A stretch of DNA of 64,000 nucleotides from Gymnorhina tibicen (Eukaryota > Chordata > Aves > Passeriformes > Artamidae), in contig VXAZ01006886.1 of assembly GCA_013399875.1 (NCBI GenBank), forward strand, positions 3,403,272 to 3,467,271, given 5' to 3'. The position numbers and the translations under genes are program-made. Every line of letters begins with the position of its first letter. Position 1 is the stretch's first letter. The notes under the pieces are model-generated. The model did not search any database. It was not told the DNA's origin and saw only the letters and a list, made by a program, of their open reading frames with translations. This document shows, in pieces, positions 13,868 through 27,400 of the stretch.

Positions 13868-13950
13868 ACTGGTGTGTGGGGTGGTGCGGTGGGTTTTCTG
13901 TTGGTGGTGGTTTGTGTTCTTTTTTTTTTTTCTTTTTCTTTTTTTTTTTT
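13868..13950. repeat. G/T-rich segment followed by T-rich tract
   Basis: A G/T-rich strand with several GGTG and GGGT groups runs at about 13868-13917. It is followed by T12, C, T5, C and T12 at 13920-13950. The reverse complement is an A-rich tail shape, but no retroposon body is recognisable next to it, so it is called simple low-complexity sequence. Confidence 0.7.
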
Positions 13951-16900
13951 AATATAGAAATCTGTATTCATCAGCTGGTCTGTCCTGAGAAAAAGGAGAG
14001 AACGTTACCCTGATACTCCAGAAGTGGCTCCTGACAGAAGGGAGACAATCTCATGGTGGGAAGCAGCTAGAAAGACACACAGAAAGAAAGGCAGCTTTTA
14101 CCACACTGTCTTGGACACCCTACTTCCCCCTGCCACTGGTACATTCACAGTTAAATGTCCTTGGTCTTCCTGAAAACAGTTGTAATTGGTCAGTAGTTAA
14201 GACTGTGAAAGTACTGTGCAGTGTGTAAAATACGTAGGCTGATGGCTGGCTAAAGCCAGAGGAGTAATTTGTATTGTTGAGTAAGACTTTTCTCATGTGT
14301 AAATTCCACAGAGTATTAATAATCTACTAATTCCTTAAGAACTGCAGAATTACCTGCGGTTGTCTCCTCTAAGCCACCTTAGCGAATGCAGTTTTCAGTG
14401 ACTTTTGTTTGCACGTCCATTCCAGAATTTCTGACGTATTCCTGAGGAGTTTCTCCTCCGCGCTGGAGATGCATCAGACAGCAAAGGCAGCTGTGAGATG
14501 CTCAGGTGCTGGGGCAGTGCAGGGTGCTGCTGCTGCTCTGTGCTTTGCAGAAGTGTCCCTGACCAGCAGCTCTTTCAGCTGTTCTCTGGGAACCCCCTGC
14601 CTCCCCTTCTGGCCTAGAAGGGCTTGCCTGGCACTGTTCCATGCCAGCCGGGCTGTACAGGACATTTTGTGTTTGTTGATAGGTGTGACAGTCTTTCAAT
14701 AGAAGCTCCTTCCTCTCTCTGGTACGACGTGGGAAGTCTTTGTTGCTCGCTGCAGAGCTTTGTCATGCTTGTGTTTAGCAGGAAGCTGTATTTGTTTTTT
14801 ATGTGCAACACTAAGTTGTAGAAAAGTAATTTTTTTTTCAGAGGTAGCTGTAAAGTGGACAGGATTTTGTGGTTTTATGTCTTTGTCTTCACCGTAACTG
14901 TGCTGCCCTTCCCTCCTACATTTTACTACATGTGTGGGACTGAAATAGGCAGTATGTCTTTAAGATTTTTAGCAAGAACCAGTACTTTTGTCTTTGTTCA
15001 GTAAGGTTGCAGAAGATCTATGAAATATTGTTCATTGATGGTAAAAAAAAAGATAATACTGATATAAATGAAATTTTACTATTTGCTTGAGTCTTAAAGA
15101 TCTTTATTTCAATCTTTTTGCATGATATAGTTATTTTATGTGCTGATCAATGTATACCAAAGTGCTTTCTAAAGCAAATGTACATTTAAAAGGTAGCATG
15201 GTAAATTAACTTTTTATTTACAAGCTTCATATAAAAGGTTTAATACCCAATCAGTGCATTTCAGCCTATTTGCAGCTGTACAGCTCAGTTGGGTTAGCAG
15301 TATGAATTTACTGCTTTTTATTGTATGTGTAACTTCTGTGTTGCTCAGTAGCTGAACACAAAGGAAGGTGAAATGACAAAATTCTGTTAGGAAAAGACTT
15401 ATGGAGGTCATCTGGCTGTAGGAAAAATCGTCTGCAGATAGGGATTAGCAGAGTTAAGAAAGCTGTTCCAAAATATGACTGCAACAGAGATGAAAGACAG
15501 TCTGTGGTATAAGGAGATAGGGAATCAGAGTGGGAAAGAGCATGATGGATGGTCTGGAAAAGTGGAGGGGATTAATTCATAGAGGCTGAAGGAGGCAAAT
15601 CCATGGAGGATACTGAAGATGTGAGAGGGCTGATATATTGCAATTTACTTTTGTCATTAATCTGTGGATGAAGTGATTGATTGAGGGAGACCCCTGAAAC
15701 CAACCATGCAGTATTGGGGGGACAAATGTCAATACTCTTTGTTGGAGAAGGACTTCCCTCTCAGAGCTGCCCTGCTGAAAGGAATGGGATGATTTTTGTA
15801 GCAAGGAAATCAGTCTCTAATTAATTTTTAACTTTGTGTTGTCAGGTTAGTTGAAATGGAAAGCAAGTCCCAGATGCCTCAGAACTCTGGGCTGAGATGT
15901 CTGCCAGCATCTCAGGAAATTGAAAGTTTTTTAAAGTTGTATTTGTCACTTACCTGCAAACTTCCAAGATCTTGATGGCAGACCTTGCCCAGAAGTTTTA
16001 ATAAGCAGTATTTCCAGAAGTGCTGTGGTTTTCAGAGCCTAGGGCACTTTGAGAGCTCTGCTATTTGAACTTTTGCACAAATACATATAGCTAAAACAAC
16101 CCGCTGCTTCTCCATGCGATACGGACAGAGTTTGTGGATGCCAGTGCTATATTTGATTGAGATCCCAATATTACTTGCTACCTTTATTGCTTCAGTTAGC
16201 TGAAGACTAGGTCTGGTTTATGGAGACTTGCACTTAAATGTGCAGGCTGTCTCATACTCACAGCAGAGTTTTACAGCTGAAGTTCAACATAGATTATGCA
16301 GAGACTGGAAAACATAATGACCAGCATTCTTGGGGTCCCCTCTTGATTACTAGAACAATGTGAACATTGTTTAAATATATGGCTGTGATTAAGTATAGAA
16401 ATTAAAATCTTAGTTTAGGCATGGTAGCTACTTCAGCACCCCACAGCCTGTCACTGCAAATAGGAACAGCACCCTGTGAGAAAAGGAGCAGAAAGGCAAA
16501 TGAATCCATATGCTTAAACACAAAGTTCAGGAGGTTATTTGAGCAAAAGAAATAGCTGTCAGAAACTGGAAATCCAACACTAGTGAATCCTAAAGACGGG
16601 GCACAGACCAAAGTGGGCACTGTGAGAAGGGAACTGAAGACCTTGAAATGGAATTTGAAGAGCAAAGAGTCAAAGACATAAAAACAAACAACAAGAAATT
16701 CTTGTGGTATATCAAAGACAGGAAGGACTGTGAGAGATTGGGCAGGTCCCCTGGGCACGTTGCCCTATACCCCGGAGCTGTCAACTGCAGGGCTTCATCA
16801 GCTTTGTGTGAGGCAGCTGAGGGGAGCCATCAGACCTGGGACTGCATCCATCTCTGTGTCTTCCTGTATGGCAGCTCCTTCATGATGGCTGCTTTGTGTC

Positions 16901-17694
16901 CCAAAAGTCCGTGCCATCGCATCCCACTTAACCACCAGATCCAGAAATAATTTCCGAATAGTCCCTGGATATTTCTGTGATATTTAAGCAGCTTTCAGTG
17001 AAATCAAATGTCACATATTGAGGAGCAATGGGTGTACATTCTTGCATCCCTCAAGGGCCTGCTGTAATACCAGGCCTAGGAAGATGCAGATGGATGTTTG
17101 TCTTGGCCAGTGGGACAGACTGCTTGGCTTTTGTACCATCTGCATGGTGTGATCAGGATTGGGAAACAAACGCTGAGGTATTGCAGAGAAATTTATAATG
17201 TTCCTGAGCCTGCTTTAAGAAGCAGCATTGCCTTAAGTATATTAAACAATTTCGAATTTCATAAGGCTTATAAATACTGATTTGTTCTGTCCTGTTCAGA
17301 GTCAGATTGAGGGCTCCTATGAAGTTCTCCTTTGCTGAGTGCTCTGCTCCCTTCATTGTGTTGAAATTCCCCGTGACAAATCTCCAACACCTTGTCTCTG
17401 GAGAAGAGACTGAAAACCAGTCCTCAAGGTTATTTCCTCTAAATTGGGAAACCCCTTCACCTGATGCCACTTTCATTTTAATGGTTTGTATCTCTTGCTC
17501 TGTGTGTGTTTGCTGAATTACTGTTTGGTGTGCTGGCTCTAGCTGTGCCTCACTAAATTGCAGTGCAGACTTTTCAGCATCAGTGAGTTTCCATTTAAGG
17601 GGTGCTTTGACAGTCTCTCGAACTGGGAAAACTCTTGGTTCTTGCAGAGCTTCCCTCCGTTAGGATGGGGTAAAAAAATGTGTTAGGGCATGGT

Positions 17695-17979
17695 ATTTCC
17701 ACAAGATGGGAGAATTTTTGGTCAAAAAATTGGTTCAAAGCTGTGGCAGGTGAGGTGTAGGCTGAGCATTAGGAAGCATTTCTTTACCAAAGAGGGTGGC
17801 CAGACCCTGGAATGGCCTTTCTGGAGGGTGCTCAGTGCCCCAAGCCTGTCACCTTTAAGAGGTGTTTGGACAATGCCCTTATCAAGATGATTTCACCTGA
17901 TCAGCCCTAAATTGGTCAGGCAGCTGGACTAGATGCAGCCACTGTAGGTCCCTTCTAAGTGAAATATTTTATTCTATTA
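17695..17979 (+). mobile_element. CR1 LINE fragment, 3' end, sense strand
   Basis: From about 17733 the sequence follows the CR1 ORF2 C-terminal region. A frame reads LSIRKHFFTKEGGQTLEW, matching the usual L-D-I-R-K-F-F pattern. It then runs into CCCAAGCCTGTCACCTTTAA, GACAATGCCCTT, TTGGTCAGGCAGCTGGACTA and GTAGGTCCCTTC, and ends in an ATTCTATTA-like tail, the typical 3' end of one avian CR1 type. The left 40 bases are less certain. Truncation at the 5' end is normal for CR1. Frameshifts and substitutions show it is dead. It lies in the same orientation as the glypican gene. Confidence 0.88.
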
Positions 17980-19737
17980 CAGGGAGCTGGTTCATAGCAT
18001 TTCCCAGAATAGATTAATCAAGTCAACATTTTTTTTGCATGATCTTGTGAAAAGTATCGTTATGCAAGATTGATCTGAAAGACAAGAGAAAACTCTTCCA
18101 CGAACTGACCTTTGTGGAATAAGGAGGCAGGAGATTTGTCAGAGGAACAGAAATGGCCTTAGAGAATTCAAATGATTTTGCAAAGTTTAAGGCCCCTTTT
18201 TACAAATCCGCTTTCTTGGCAGAAAACTTAAGTGAGCACTGGAGTTCTGCGGGGATTTTGTGGATCAAGAACAGTACTGCAGAACTAAGATAAACCTCAT
18301 GTATGTCAAAATGCTTTTTTTGAACTGGGTCTGAAATACAGAAATGTGCTTTTCTTCAGGGCCCAGCATTTCTTAGGCCCAGAAACTGTTACCCTCTCAT
18401 TTTCAGCCTACCAGTAATTTCCGTTTTGGTTGGGTTGTTCCTCTCTTGGTTTCTTTCAGTGCTTCTGAAGGGCTTGATCCCATTTACAGAGTTACACAGA
18501 TAAAGTTTCATGCCAAAGGGTCTCTTTTAGAATAAGCAATCAGTTCTAGGGCTTCAGAGAGTAGAACTTAAACAGTGGGAGGTGTCTATTAAATTTAAAG
18601 AGACAGGAAAAAAAGCGGAGAATTTACTTGCTCGTGAAAATAGCTGAATCTTGAAATTTCTCCTGAAACAAAACCAACAAAATTGCTGTCAGGATATTTC
18701 ACAGTTACCCTCCCACCACCAGCACCACCTTTTTAAAACTTCATGGTTACTTTTTAAATCTGACTAGGCTAGAAATGTGATACCTAAATGAGCAAGGTAC
18801 AAAAAATTATTTATTTTTACTGATTCCCTGTGACCTTGAAATGAAGATAAGCATTTTAAGAAGATAAATCCTTCTAAACTCTGCCTTCTAGTTAAGCATC
18901 TGTTTGTTCCCTGTGTTAAGTATTCTTAATAAAGTATAAATTATGCAAATTTAGGACAGCACTCAGTGATTAAAATCAACTGAGTTTATAGGATAGAAGA
19001 GCAAGTGACCACACTGTGAAACGCTCTGTTGAGAATTAACTTTTTTGTCTTAATGAGAGAATAAAAGTAACTGATTGGCTTTGGTGTGTTAAAAAAATGT
19101 GCTGTTGAAAAGCCGGGACTGTCGTGAGACTTAGAGAGACTCCTGGCTTGGCTGGGGCTTGTCAAGGCTCATGGTACCATTTGTGTAGATCCTAGTTTTG
19201 GTGCTTTAGTTCGGAATACTTGTTTGCTACACTTCGTCTAAAGCTCCCGGAAGGGGCAGCTCTGAATTGGAATTCAGGAGAGCATTACATTATATTGCTG
19301 CAGTCAATCTCAGCTTACTCATTCATGTTGGAATTCTGCTGGAGCAGAATGGCTAAATTGCTTTCGTTACCAGACTGATTTATCTGCAGCCTTTATTTTT
19401 CATTAAGTTGTTGAGTCAAAGATTGCAAAACTTTAACCAGAGCTGTAAAAGCTGCAGATATTTGAGAGGTTTTAACAATTGCATATTAAAACTTCAGTGT
19501 GACAGATGTGATGGATGCTTTGGCCCTCGATTCCAAGTATAATATTTCTGCAGTTGAGTTCCCATCACTAATGACCCGTGTTCAACCAAAAATCCTCAGT
19601 AATTCACAAAATAACCCTGAGGAATGGAGGAAGCAATGCAATGCAATGATTACTTTGATAATACAATGTGAGAAAGAAGGAGGAGGAAATGAATGCATTC
19701 CCACAAAAATCTGCCCTTGAACTCTTTTGTGATGCCA
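17980..19737. other. Intronic sequence between two CR1 fragments
   Basis: No exon or repeat is recognisable. A 73-codon open frame at 19499-19720 abuts the next CR1 fragment but does not read like reverse transcriptase, so I do not call it. The sequence is ordinary A+T-rich intron. Confidence 0.7.
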
Positions 19738-19905
19738 GTCCTGAGAGAGCTGGCCACATGTAGTGGCTAAGCCACTGTGCATCATATTAGAGAAATCTTG
19801 GCAGTCTGGTAAAGTTCCCACTGACTGGAAAAGGAGAAACCCATTTTTAAAAAGGAAAAAAAGGAGGATCCAGGGAGCTACAGGCCAGTTGTCTCACCTC
19901 AAAGG
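19738..19905 (+). mobile_element. CR1 LINE fragment, reverse-transcriptase region, sense strand
   Basis: The DNA follows the part of CR1 ORF2 before the reverse-transcriptase core: GCTAAGCCACTGTGCATCAT, GACTGGAAAAGGAGAAAC, CCATTTTTAAAAAGG and GATCCAGGGAGCTACAGG. Translated across a frameshift it gives VPTDWK..NP.LK.K and then DPGSYRPVVSP, the family's usual P-x-D-W-K ... D-P-G-x-Y-R-P-V segment. It is internal, short and frameshifted, so inactive. Because it is a different part of the element and lies 3' of the 17.7 kb fragment on the same strand, the two are probably separate insertions. Confidence 0.85.
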
Positions 19906-21229
19906 TAGGGGATGAATAAGCAAGCTCAAGGTTGCAGTTGTGCAACTTCTTGAATATAAGCAAATTCCGTGGTCCTGTGAACCCTGCTCGTCTGAAAAGG
20001 TGTCTGGGTAGGTGTGGCAGCGTTGAAACGCAGGGTCACAGTGGTTTTATTTTGATCAAGGGCTGTGCAATTTTCTGCACATACGTTTCACTGCTTTGGT
20101 CTTCGGTCTTCAGTGTGACAGACTTGCCCTGTAAAATGTCTGTAGTCAGTGTGACTGGAAAAAACTTACCTTTGTGTATTTTCTAAGGAAGGAATTTCAG
20201 GAGAAAAATAGGTGTTCTGATTTATTAGTGCTAACGGGTTTCATATGTCTTCCCTTAGGAATAGCTGGAGCTAGTGCTCCACAAACATCTGGTCAGCTAT
20301 CAAATCACCAGCATATGTATTTCTGCCAGCTCTGACCCATGTGTTGAACACATGCCAGTCACTTTACTTGAAGGAATTTGGAGGATAAATTGAGGGGAAA
20401 CTATTCACCATAAAGAAATATGTGTTCTATTTTTATAGGATTATTTTAGCTATTGATCCACCTTTAATTTTTTCCACTGAGTGAGGTTTTGTAAGCATGT
20501 GAAATTTTAAAAAGCAACACCCTGAATAATTTCCTAAATTTACCATGATTTGGATTCAGTCTCCATTGAAATCAGTCATGGAAGTTTTGTCCACTGTTTT
20601 TCTCTAATAGTCTAGTGAAATTCTTTGTTCAGACTGGAACGAAGGTCCATGAACAAGGTCAAATTCTTCAAGCAAACGTGTCCTTTCAATTACCTTACAG
20701 TGTTATGGTATCAAATATGTCTTCAGAGTAATCTACAAGAGGACACAGCCAAAAATAGATGCTGCAGGAGTGGTTTCTGTTTTTCAAGCTTGCTTGCCTG
20801 TGTCTTTTCTCCAAGGGCAATGCCTCTGCCTTTAATCTTAGATGAGTTAAGTGTTTTTTGGGGCGCTCTGAGGAGCCCAGTGGCCCTCACCCTGCTGCCC
20901 ACACATCAGCCACACTGGCTTGCAGCTGGTCTGTTCCACAATGCCAAAGCGTGTTTCCAGCTCAGATTTGGGTGAGGATACTTCGTGCTGGTTTGTCACT
21001 AGTTTTTGTGGGTAGGAGTTGTCCAAAGGCCTGAAAGACACAAAAGCCACTTAATTGAACTGTTTGCAGAAGATGACTTGTACGAAAGACAGCCTCTGCA
21101 CCAACCTTAGCTACGGTACTTTTAAGTTTTCCTTAGTTTGCTTTGCCAAGGCTTCCCAATGTAGAGAAAGAAGGCCAGGTGAAGTTAGTTCTGGGAAATG
21201 AAGTCAGTGCTGGTCAATCCAGAATCAGA
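19906..21229. other. Intronic sequence, no gene recognised
   Basis: Plain A+T-rich intron. A 116-codon open frame at 20625-20975 lacks any family resemblance. Nothing else stands out. Confidence 0.7.
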
Positions 21230-21480
21230 AGAAACAGCGACAAGGTTCTGTGGCCCGCGCGTTTGGACACTCGGGAGGTGCACCGTGCCCATGCAGGCTG
21301 GTGTCTGGGTGTCCTGGAGAGCCCAGCTCCCGTTCCCCGGGGCAGCTGAAGGATGTGCCCACACACACTCAGTGTGGGCACAGGGAGCGCAGTGCTGGGC
21401 CAGCTGGCATGTCTGGGCTGGAGAGGCTTCACTGCTGATCCCACGGGGCTGCCTTACTGCTGCTCTCCACACAGAGAGTT
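21230..21480. promoter_or_regulatory. G+C-rich patch with moderate CpG density
   Basis: About ten CpGs fall in 250 bases, including CCCGCGCG near 21254. Open frames exist on both strands (134 codons + at 21198-21602; 95 codons - at 21185-21472), again without recognisable protein. The patch stands out from the A+T-rich DNA around it. Chance compositional variation is the leading explanation; a minor regulatory element is possible. Confidence 0.3.
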
Positions 21481-24400
21481 TTAAAGTTGTTGATAAATAC
21501 AGTTTTAATCTAGATTTTAAAAACTTTTTTAGTCTTATTTATGACCTAAGCTCTTTAACAGAACTTGGACATAATTTTTTGCATTTCTATGTTAGTACCT
21601 AAACATAAAGAAAAAAAAACCAAACATGAAAAATAAGCCATCTCCCCCTATATTTCATGTTTGTTAAACTAATCCTGTCTCTTGTACCTATTTTTTGCTT
21701 AGATTCTTAGAAATGGATCTCAAGGACCACCTAACTAATTCAGCTGGAAATCATGAAATAGTTCATGACCTTATGAAACAATCGTATTAGTTTTCCTACT
21801 GCCAGTTGAACTCCTTAATCAGAGGGTCGAGAAAATTCTCTCTAGAGACCCCCGTCTGGTTGCTTTTCTGTTAATGAAAAGATTCCTAGAAGAATGAAAA
21901 GTCTTCTGCATCTTCCTGCTTTCGCCTAACTAACTCATAAGATGGATTTTTGGTTCTTTCTTCTTAAGTACTGCAAGTCTTACACTATTTTGTACTTTCC
22001 ATTCTCGGTAGTATTTAGTACATCAGATATATACAAATAAATATCTCAATTTCTTCTGTGTGCCAAAGTTACTGGCAACTCTGAAATGTGTTTCTGAGGA
22101 AGCGTGAACCTGCAGTGCAGCAGTGTTCCAGAGACAAGTTTTAGAGCGTCCTGGGTACCCTGGGTACCTCTGGATTTTAAAGATATGTTTTGTACTTTAT
22201 ACTTCTCCATAGGTAAATCCCAGTGCCCGGTGCCTCAGGGATCGTTGGTGCCACGGTGCAAGTCAAGCAACAGAGAGCAGTCTGTCTGCAGTGCTTTTGG
22301 CAGGCCTGGCTGGCTCGCTGGCCAAGCCCAATTGTGTCACTGTGTGGTGTCTGAGCTCCAGGAGACCACCAGCGTTAAATGCCCTCTCTTTCTCTAGCCA
22401 TGGCATCTGCTCTCCCTGGTACCTGGCACGGGGCACGGTTGGCACAACTTTTACTTTCTTTATGGTTTTCAATTGCAGGAAGGCTGCAGAAGCAATTTTT
22501 GGCCTTTTTTTGCCTATTATTTATTTGAACAGTCCCTCTCCTCAGGCAGTGTAAACCAGCAGTATCAACCAGCAATATCTCTACACAGCCGCATAGTTGC
22601 GTCCACAGTTGCATTTTGGATTTTCTGGCCACAGTCCACTTGTTTGCTCCCGAATATCTGTGTGTGTATGTTGTCACATGTCATTTAAATGTTGTCCTCA
22701 CCCTTACCTAGGCACAGGTTCCAGTTAAGAGGATTTTTTGCTCCATAAAGGCCCAGAGCATTTGGAGTGCCACAATAAAGGATGTGCTGCCTCAGGCACT
22801 CCAGCCAGCCCATACAGCAGTCACGAATGTGCAGAGATTCTCCCACAAGTCTGGTTTAGTTCTGGAAACTACACTATTGACACTAAATAGTTCATTCCAA
22901 AAGTCCTTCTGATAAGAGTAGTTTGGGAAGTCCAAGAAGAAGTGATACCCTTTTTTCTGTCCAGCAGTCTGTGGGAAGAGACTACCTGAAAGTCGTAATC
23001 CTAGAGATTGCAATAAAGGCGTTATTTTCACTTATCAACTAGCCCTGTGCTGGCATGTGTAGTGCAGTGATTCTCAGCTCTGAAAAACTGCTTAACATGT
23101 GGAAAAACAATTGCTATGGAACCCCAGGAAGAATGAGGTAAGGGTTTTGCACCATCTCCCAGCGACAGTAGCGTTTTTGGGTGCCAGTGTGTGCGTCGTC
23201 CCCAGGAGCAGTGTCACCCCTCAGCTCACCCCAGAATCAGACATGCCCTGATGGTACCTGGAGCTCCATCCCTCACTGAGTGCTTGGGTGACAACCCTGT
23301 GATCTTTGAGAAATGTACGCTTATAGGTGAATAACCAAAATATTTTGTACTGAAAATAGGAACCAAAAGTGTGCAGGCCTTTGGCGCTGGAGGTTCTGCT
23401 CATTCAAAGGAGCTGCAGCCATAGATACCAGGTATCTACTGCAGAGAGACCAAACTGAGGGCAGTCCATCTTTTAGAGCCATACGCATCCTGTCTAGGGC
23501 CATGCAAGTCTTGGGTTGTTAGGCCATCACACTTTTCAGGGCTATGTTTTTATAATAGTGCTAAAATTTGTGAAAAAATCCAATCCAACCCTACCCCGCA
23601 GCAAGATGCTTACTTGCAAAGACACCAGGGGTTTACTTCATCCCCTGAAGTGATGATCCATGGTTCATTTCCAAGAAAATACTGTTCAAGCTGTTTTTTT
23701 TTTTACCAGAAAACTTTATTTTATAAGGAAAAATGTTGTCTTCTCAGTTGACTGCGCATCTTTGCAACAGTACACAGGGTTTTAGCCTGGAAAAATAAAA
23801 CTGGATGCTTTTTTTATGTGGCAAAAACTTTGTTCATTAGACTAATTAGATCAGCCCTAATTTAAGAAATGTAGATTGTTCCTGTGGGTCTGTCTTGAAA
23901 GAAACAGTGATGGTTAGAGAGTTGTCATTCAAAGCTATTTTGCAAGTGCTTTGTGCTGTGAGCCATCCTGGGAATTGTGTGCTACTTGCTGTAGCTGTGG
24001 CTTCCAGTCATCGCTGTCTAAGTGACTGATCAAATAAATTGGATAACTCTGTTTCTGCTCCACTGGCTGTTGAACCTCCAAATAACTTCAGATGGTTGTG
24101 GATGCGATGAGCTGGCTACCTACAGATACACAACTGCTTGTGGGTTTCCCCTCATGGTTTGTGAGAAGTGTTTCTTATAAATTACTTGTCCTTGGAAAGC
24201 AAATGAAGGGCAAAGATGATGTTGTTGAAGCACAGCCGTAGTTCCTTCTTCAGTTATCTTGGTCCAAATCCTGTTACAACTGTGAATTGGTATTATTAAG
24301 TAACAGCTGACAGGTTTGAACTTGGCAGATAAGAATTACATGAATCATCCTTTGGAGTTCTGTTTTGAGAGGGGAATAAGAGCAATAGCCACGGCTTTAT

Positions 24401-27400
24401 GCCACATCCAGCCATTCTCTCAGGGCTTTTACTGCTCTTCTAGATCATCTTACCCTGGTGATCCTAGGTGTCCATCAGCCTGCTACTGCACAAATATTCC
24501 CGGAGAACTCCTTGCTTTATTTGTCTGTCAGCGGAAGCCCAGCAGTGTCATAAAAGGTTAATTCCACATCTGGTCTCCAGCTTTCTGCCAGCCAACTGAC
24601 TCAGTTTTACTTGAGACTGCTCACTTGAAAAAAGAGTAAGTAATTGTACCCTGTCATTACAGTGTATAAAATAATGTACAACTGTACTGAAATCGAGTAT
24701 ACAGAAACAATAAACAGCTAAATTTAATTACTGGCTCATTCATTGTATTCACAAAAAAGTTTGAAGGTGAAATATGTAGTGACCAGTCAAAGACTCAAGC
24801 CAGCAAACTAACTGATTCTGTGAAGCATAACAACTTAATTATTTTCTACAAGCGGTTCCATGTAGTGTTTTCTTTAAAAAGGGCAGTTTTGGTTTGGGGC
24901 AGCAGAGTGCAGAGCTGTCTCTAGTCTGTTTTTGGCCAATAGTTTTGCTGTTAGTTGTAACTTGTTAAGCATTGCTGGTATGTAAGTTATGAAGCCAAGG
25001 CCATTAAGTCTGAAGAATATGTGCACTCTGGTTTCCACTTCCAGCAATTTGGATATATTCCCCAGCACAGTCTACAGAAACCATTATTTGTGATTTCATG
25101 GCAAACTGACCAGAGGAGAACAAAACATTGTATTTATTGCTGGCTCATTCTGTTGTTATTAAGGCATCTCCTGGGCTTGTGCATCTACTGCCTGTTCTCC
25201 CTTTGCTTCCCCAGCCTCTCAAGAAGTCAGCCTGCTTTAAACCTGGTGTTATTTCTAGTATCAATAGAATCAAATGCCAGAATAACCCAAAGTTAGTGTA
25301 CATCAGTGTCACCAAAATGAGCTGCATATTCACCCCCCTTCTCCCTGTATAAGAATGTATAACAAAGAAACTGTTTAAACTTACAAAAAAATAGAAGAAG
25401 AAATAGTAAAATAAGAAAGTGTCCTTTAGGACGGCGTGATTGAGCAAAGGGTGTGAGTTTGCTGGCTGGGGCAGCAGTCTGAGGGAGGTGCTTGTTTCCT
25501 CTATAATTGCAAAGCTGTGCCAAGGCTGCCAGAATAGACTTGTGCATATAAAACAAGCAGGACTAATCTTCATCCCAAGATAGAAGTTTTCAGATGGTCC
25601 TTCAGTGGTGTGTTTCCTGTTGCTGCTATTGGAAGTCAGTCTTCCCACAGAACATTTGGAAATGGGTTTTCCCAAGTGTCATGGCTTTGCCCACATTCCT
25701 AAATTCCAGTAGTGGGTCAGCTGCTCTGACACTCACATTGCATGAGGCTTTCTCATGTCCAGTGTTTCCTGTGGCAAACCACTGTCCCAGCTCCCAGCAC
25801 TGGAGGAAAGGCCAGGAAGGAAGGTGTTTTTATGCTCCCGAAGTCTCACTTCTAGAACTTCTAAGGCCCTTACAACTTCTCATAAGTTTTTAAAAGTTAA
25901 AAACAGTATTGAATGACACTTGCAATCCAGCAGTGGATTAAAGGAGGTGATAGTAGCCTGTAAATAATTCTACTAGTTGATTTCTGGTTAATCAGCGGTG
26001 TCCATAGCTGTTGGGTATGAACAGAGAAGGAGGCACAGGCTTCTTTCCAGCTTGGGCAGAAGTTTCTCTCAGCAGGTTCACAACGGGATATTTATCTGAT
26101 GTTTTTAATGTAGACCAGCTCATGGGGAGACTCTTAAATAAAGACCTCACCCCTATGCACAGTAATGGAAAGCTGCTTTTTTACCCATCTGGTCTATATT
26201 CTGAATTCTGAAGACTGTCAAGGTGAGAAAATTACTTCCTTTTCCCCCCTCTTGCCAAAACTGTCTTTGCTTTCTTACTTCTGAAACTGTTTTGGCCTCT
26301 GCCTTGTTAAAAGCAGCTACAGGAGGTGAATAGGAAGGAAGAGATGCTTCTGCTGGGCCCAGATTCTTAGCACTTTCAGGGTTTTCTTTGGCCCTAAATG
26401 GTTTTGGAGCAGGGTTGCAATGTTTCCTGCAAGTGTTGGTGATGTGTCAGCCAGGATGTGGTAGACATCGTTGTCTCATTACACATGTTTATTAACATGT
26501 TGTTTCTCATCAGCTTCATCAAGAGCAACTGTTGTTTATGTATAGGAAGACTGCCATTCTCAAACCAGTCAGGGAGATGGGAAAGTAGGGTATTAATAAA
26601 GAGCTTTGGCCCTGTGTTCTGCGGAAGGATAAATAAGGAGGATAAGAAGGAAATTTAAAATGCTTGGAAATTTTGCTCCTAGCAAAATATCACAGAATTG
26701 AAATTAAGCTGAAAGTTACATGAAGTTGTTTACAAAAGCAGTTGAATTAATGAATGGATTTTGGGTTCTGTCTTTGCAAACGTGATACAATTTCCTTTGC
26801 ACTTATATCCTTTTTTAAAGTAATCTGAAAAAAAAAAAAATCCAAACTCAACCACTAGTTCATCTTGTTTAATGATGCTTTTTAAACACTCCTTGTTCAT
26901 ATTCTTTTAAACATGTTTTGAGATCATTGTACACCCAGAAAGCAGAGCGGTAAATTTAATCATTTGTGTGTCATGTAGATGTATGTCTGGGTGTGATTTT
27001 TCTGCTTTGTACATTGTTCTCTCTGTATTACATTGCAAACAGTCTGTACTTAAATTCTACTGCTGCAAATTATTAATATGTTGTCCTTTATTTTGGCAAG
27101 CCATAAAGATGCAGAAATCTTAATAGACGGGAAAGCATGAAAAGGAAGCCATTGTTCAACCAAGTGTAGCTTTCATTCATTCTGTAACTCTGTAATAAAT
27201 GCAAGATGTTGAAAGGAAAGGAGCCAATATTAGTGTGGTCCTGAGAGACCAAACAAATAATGGAGCTACTTAAATTTGTCATTCTTCTTTCGTGATTACA
27301 GTTAAAATCTAAAATGTACACAGATGTTATTTCTGTATAGATTCTGTATAGATAGTTTTGGGGTTTTAGCTCTTTAAATCTTTTTGTAATGTTTATAATA

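Larger units (their letters stand above)
7617..17694. other. Intronic sequence, no gene recognised
   Basis: This stretch is A+T-rich intronic background. Small features seen are a TAATTA-bearing segment at 9190-9300, an (AT)7 run at 11064-11077, a perfect 9-bp hairpin at 12411-12432 and a T-rich tract at 13920-13950. A somewhat G+C-rich segment at about 14440-14660 has CTG-type runs and no family-like translation. All open frames here are short and unlike known proteins. Confidence 0.75.

Noticed and set aside
25145..25675. 176-codon open frame on -
   Set aside because: The hydrophobic low-complexity part derives from poly-A/T and the rest resembles nothing known; expected by chance in 64 kb.
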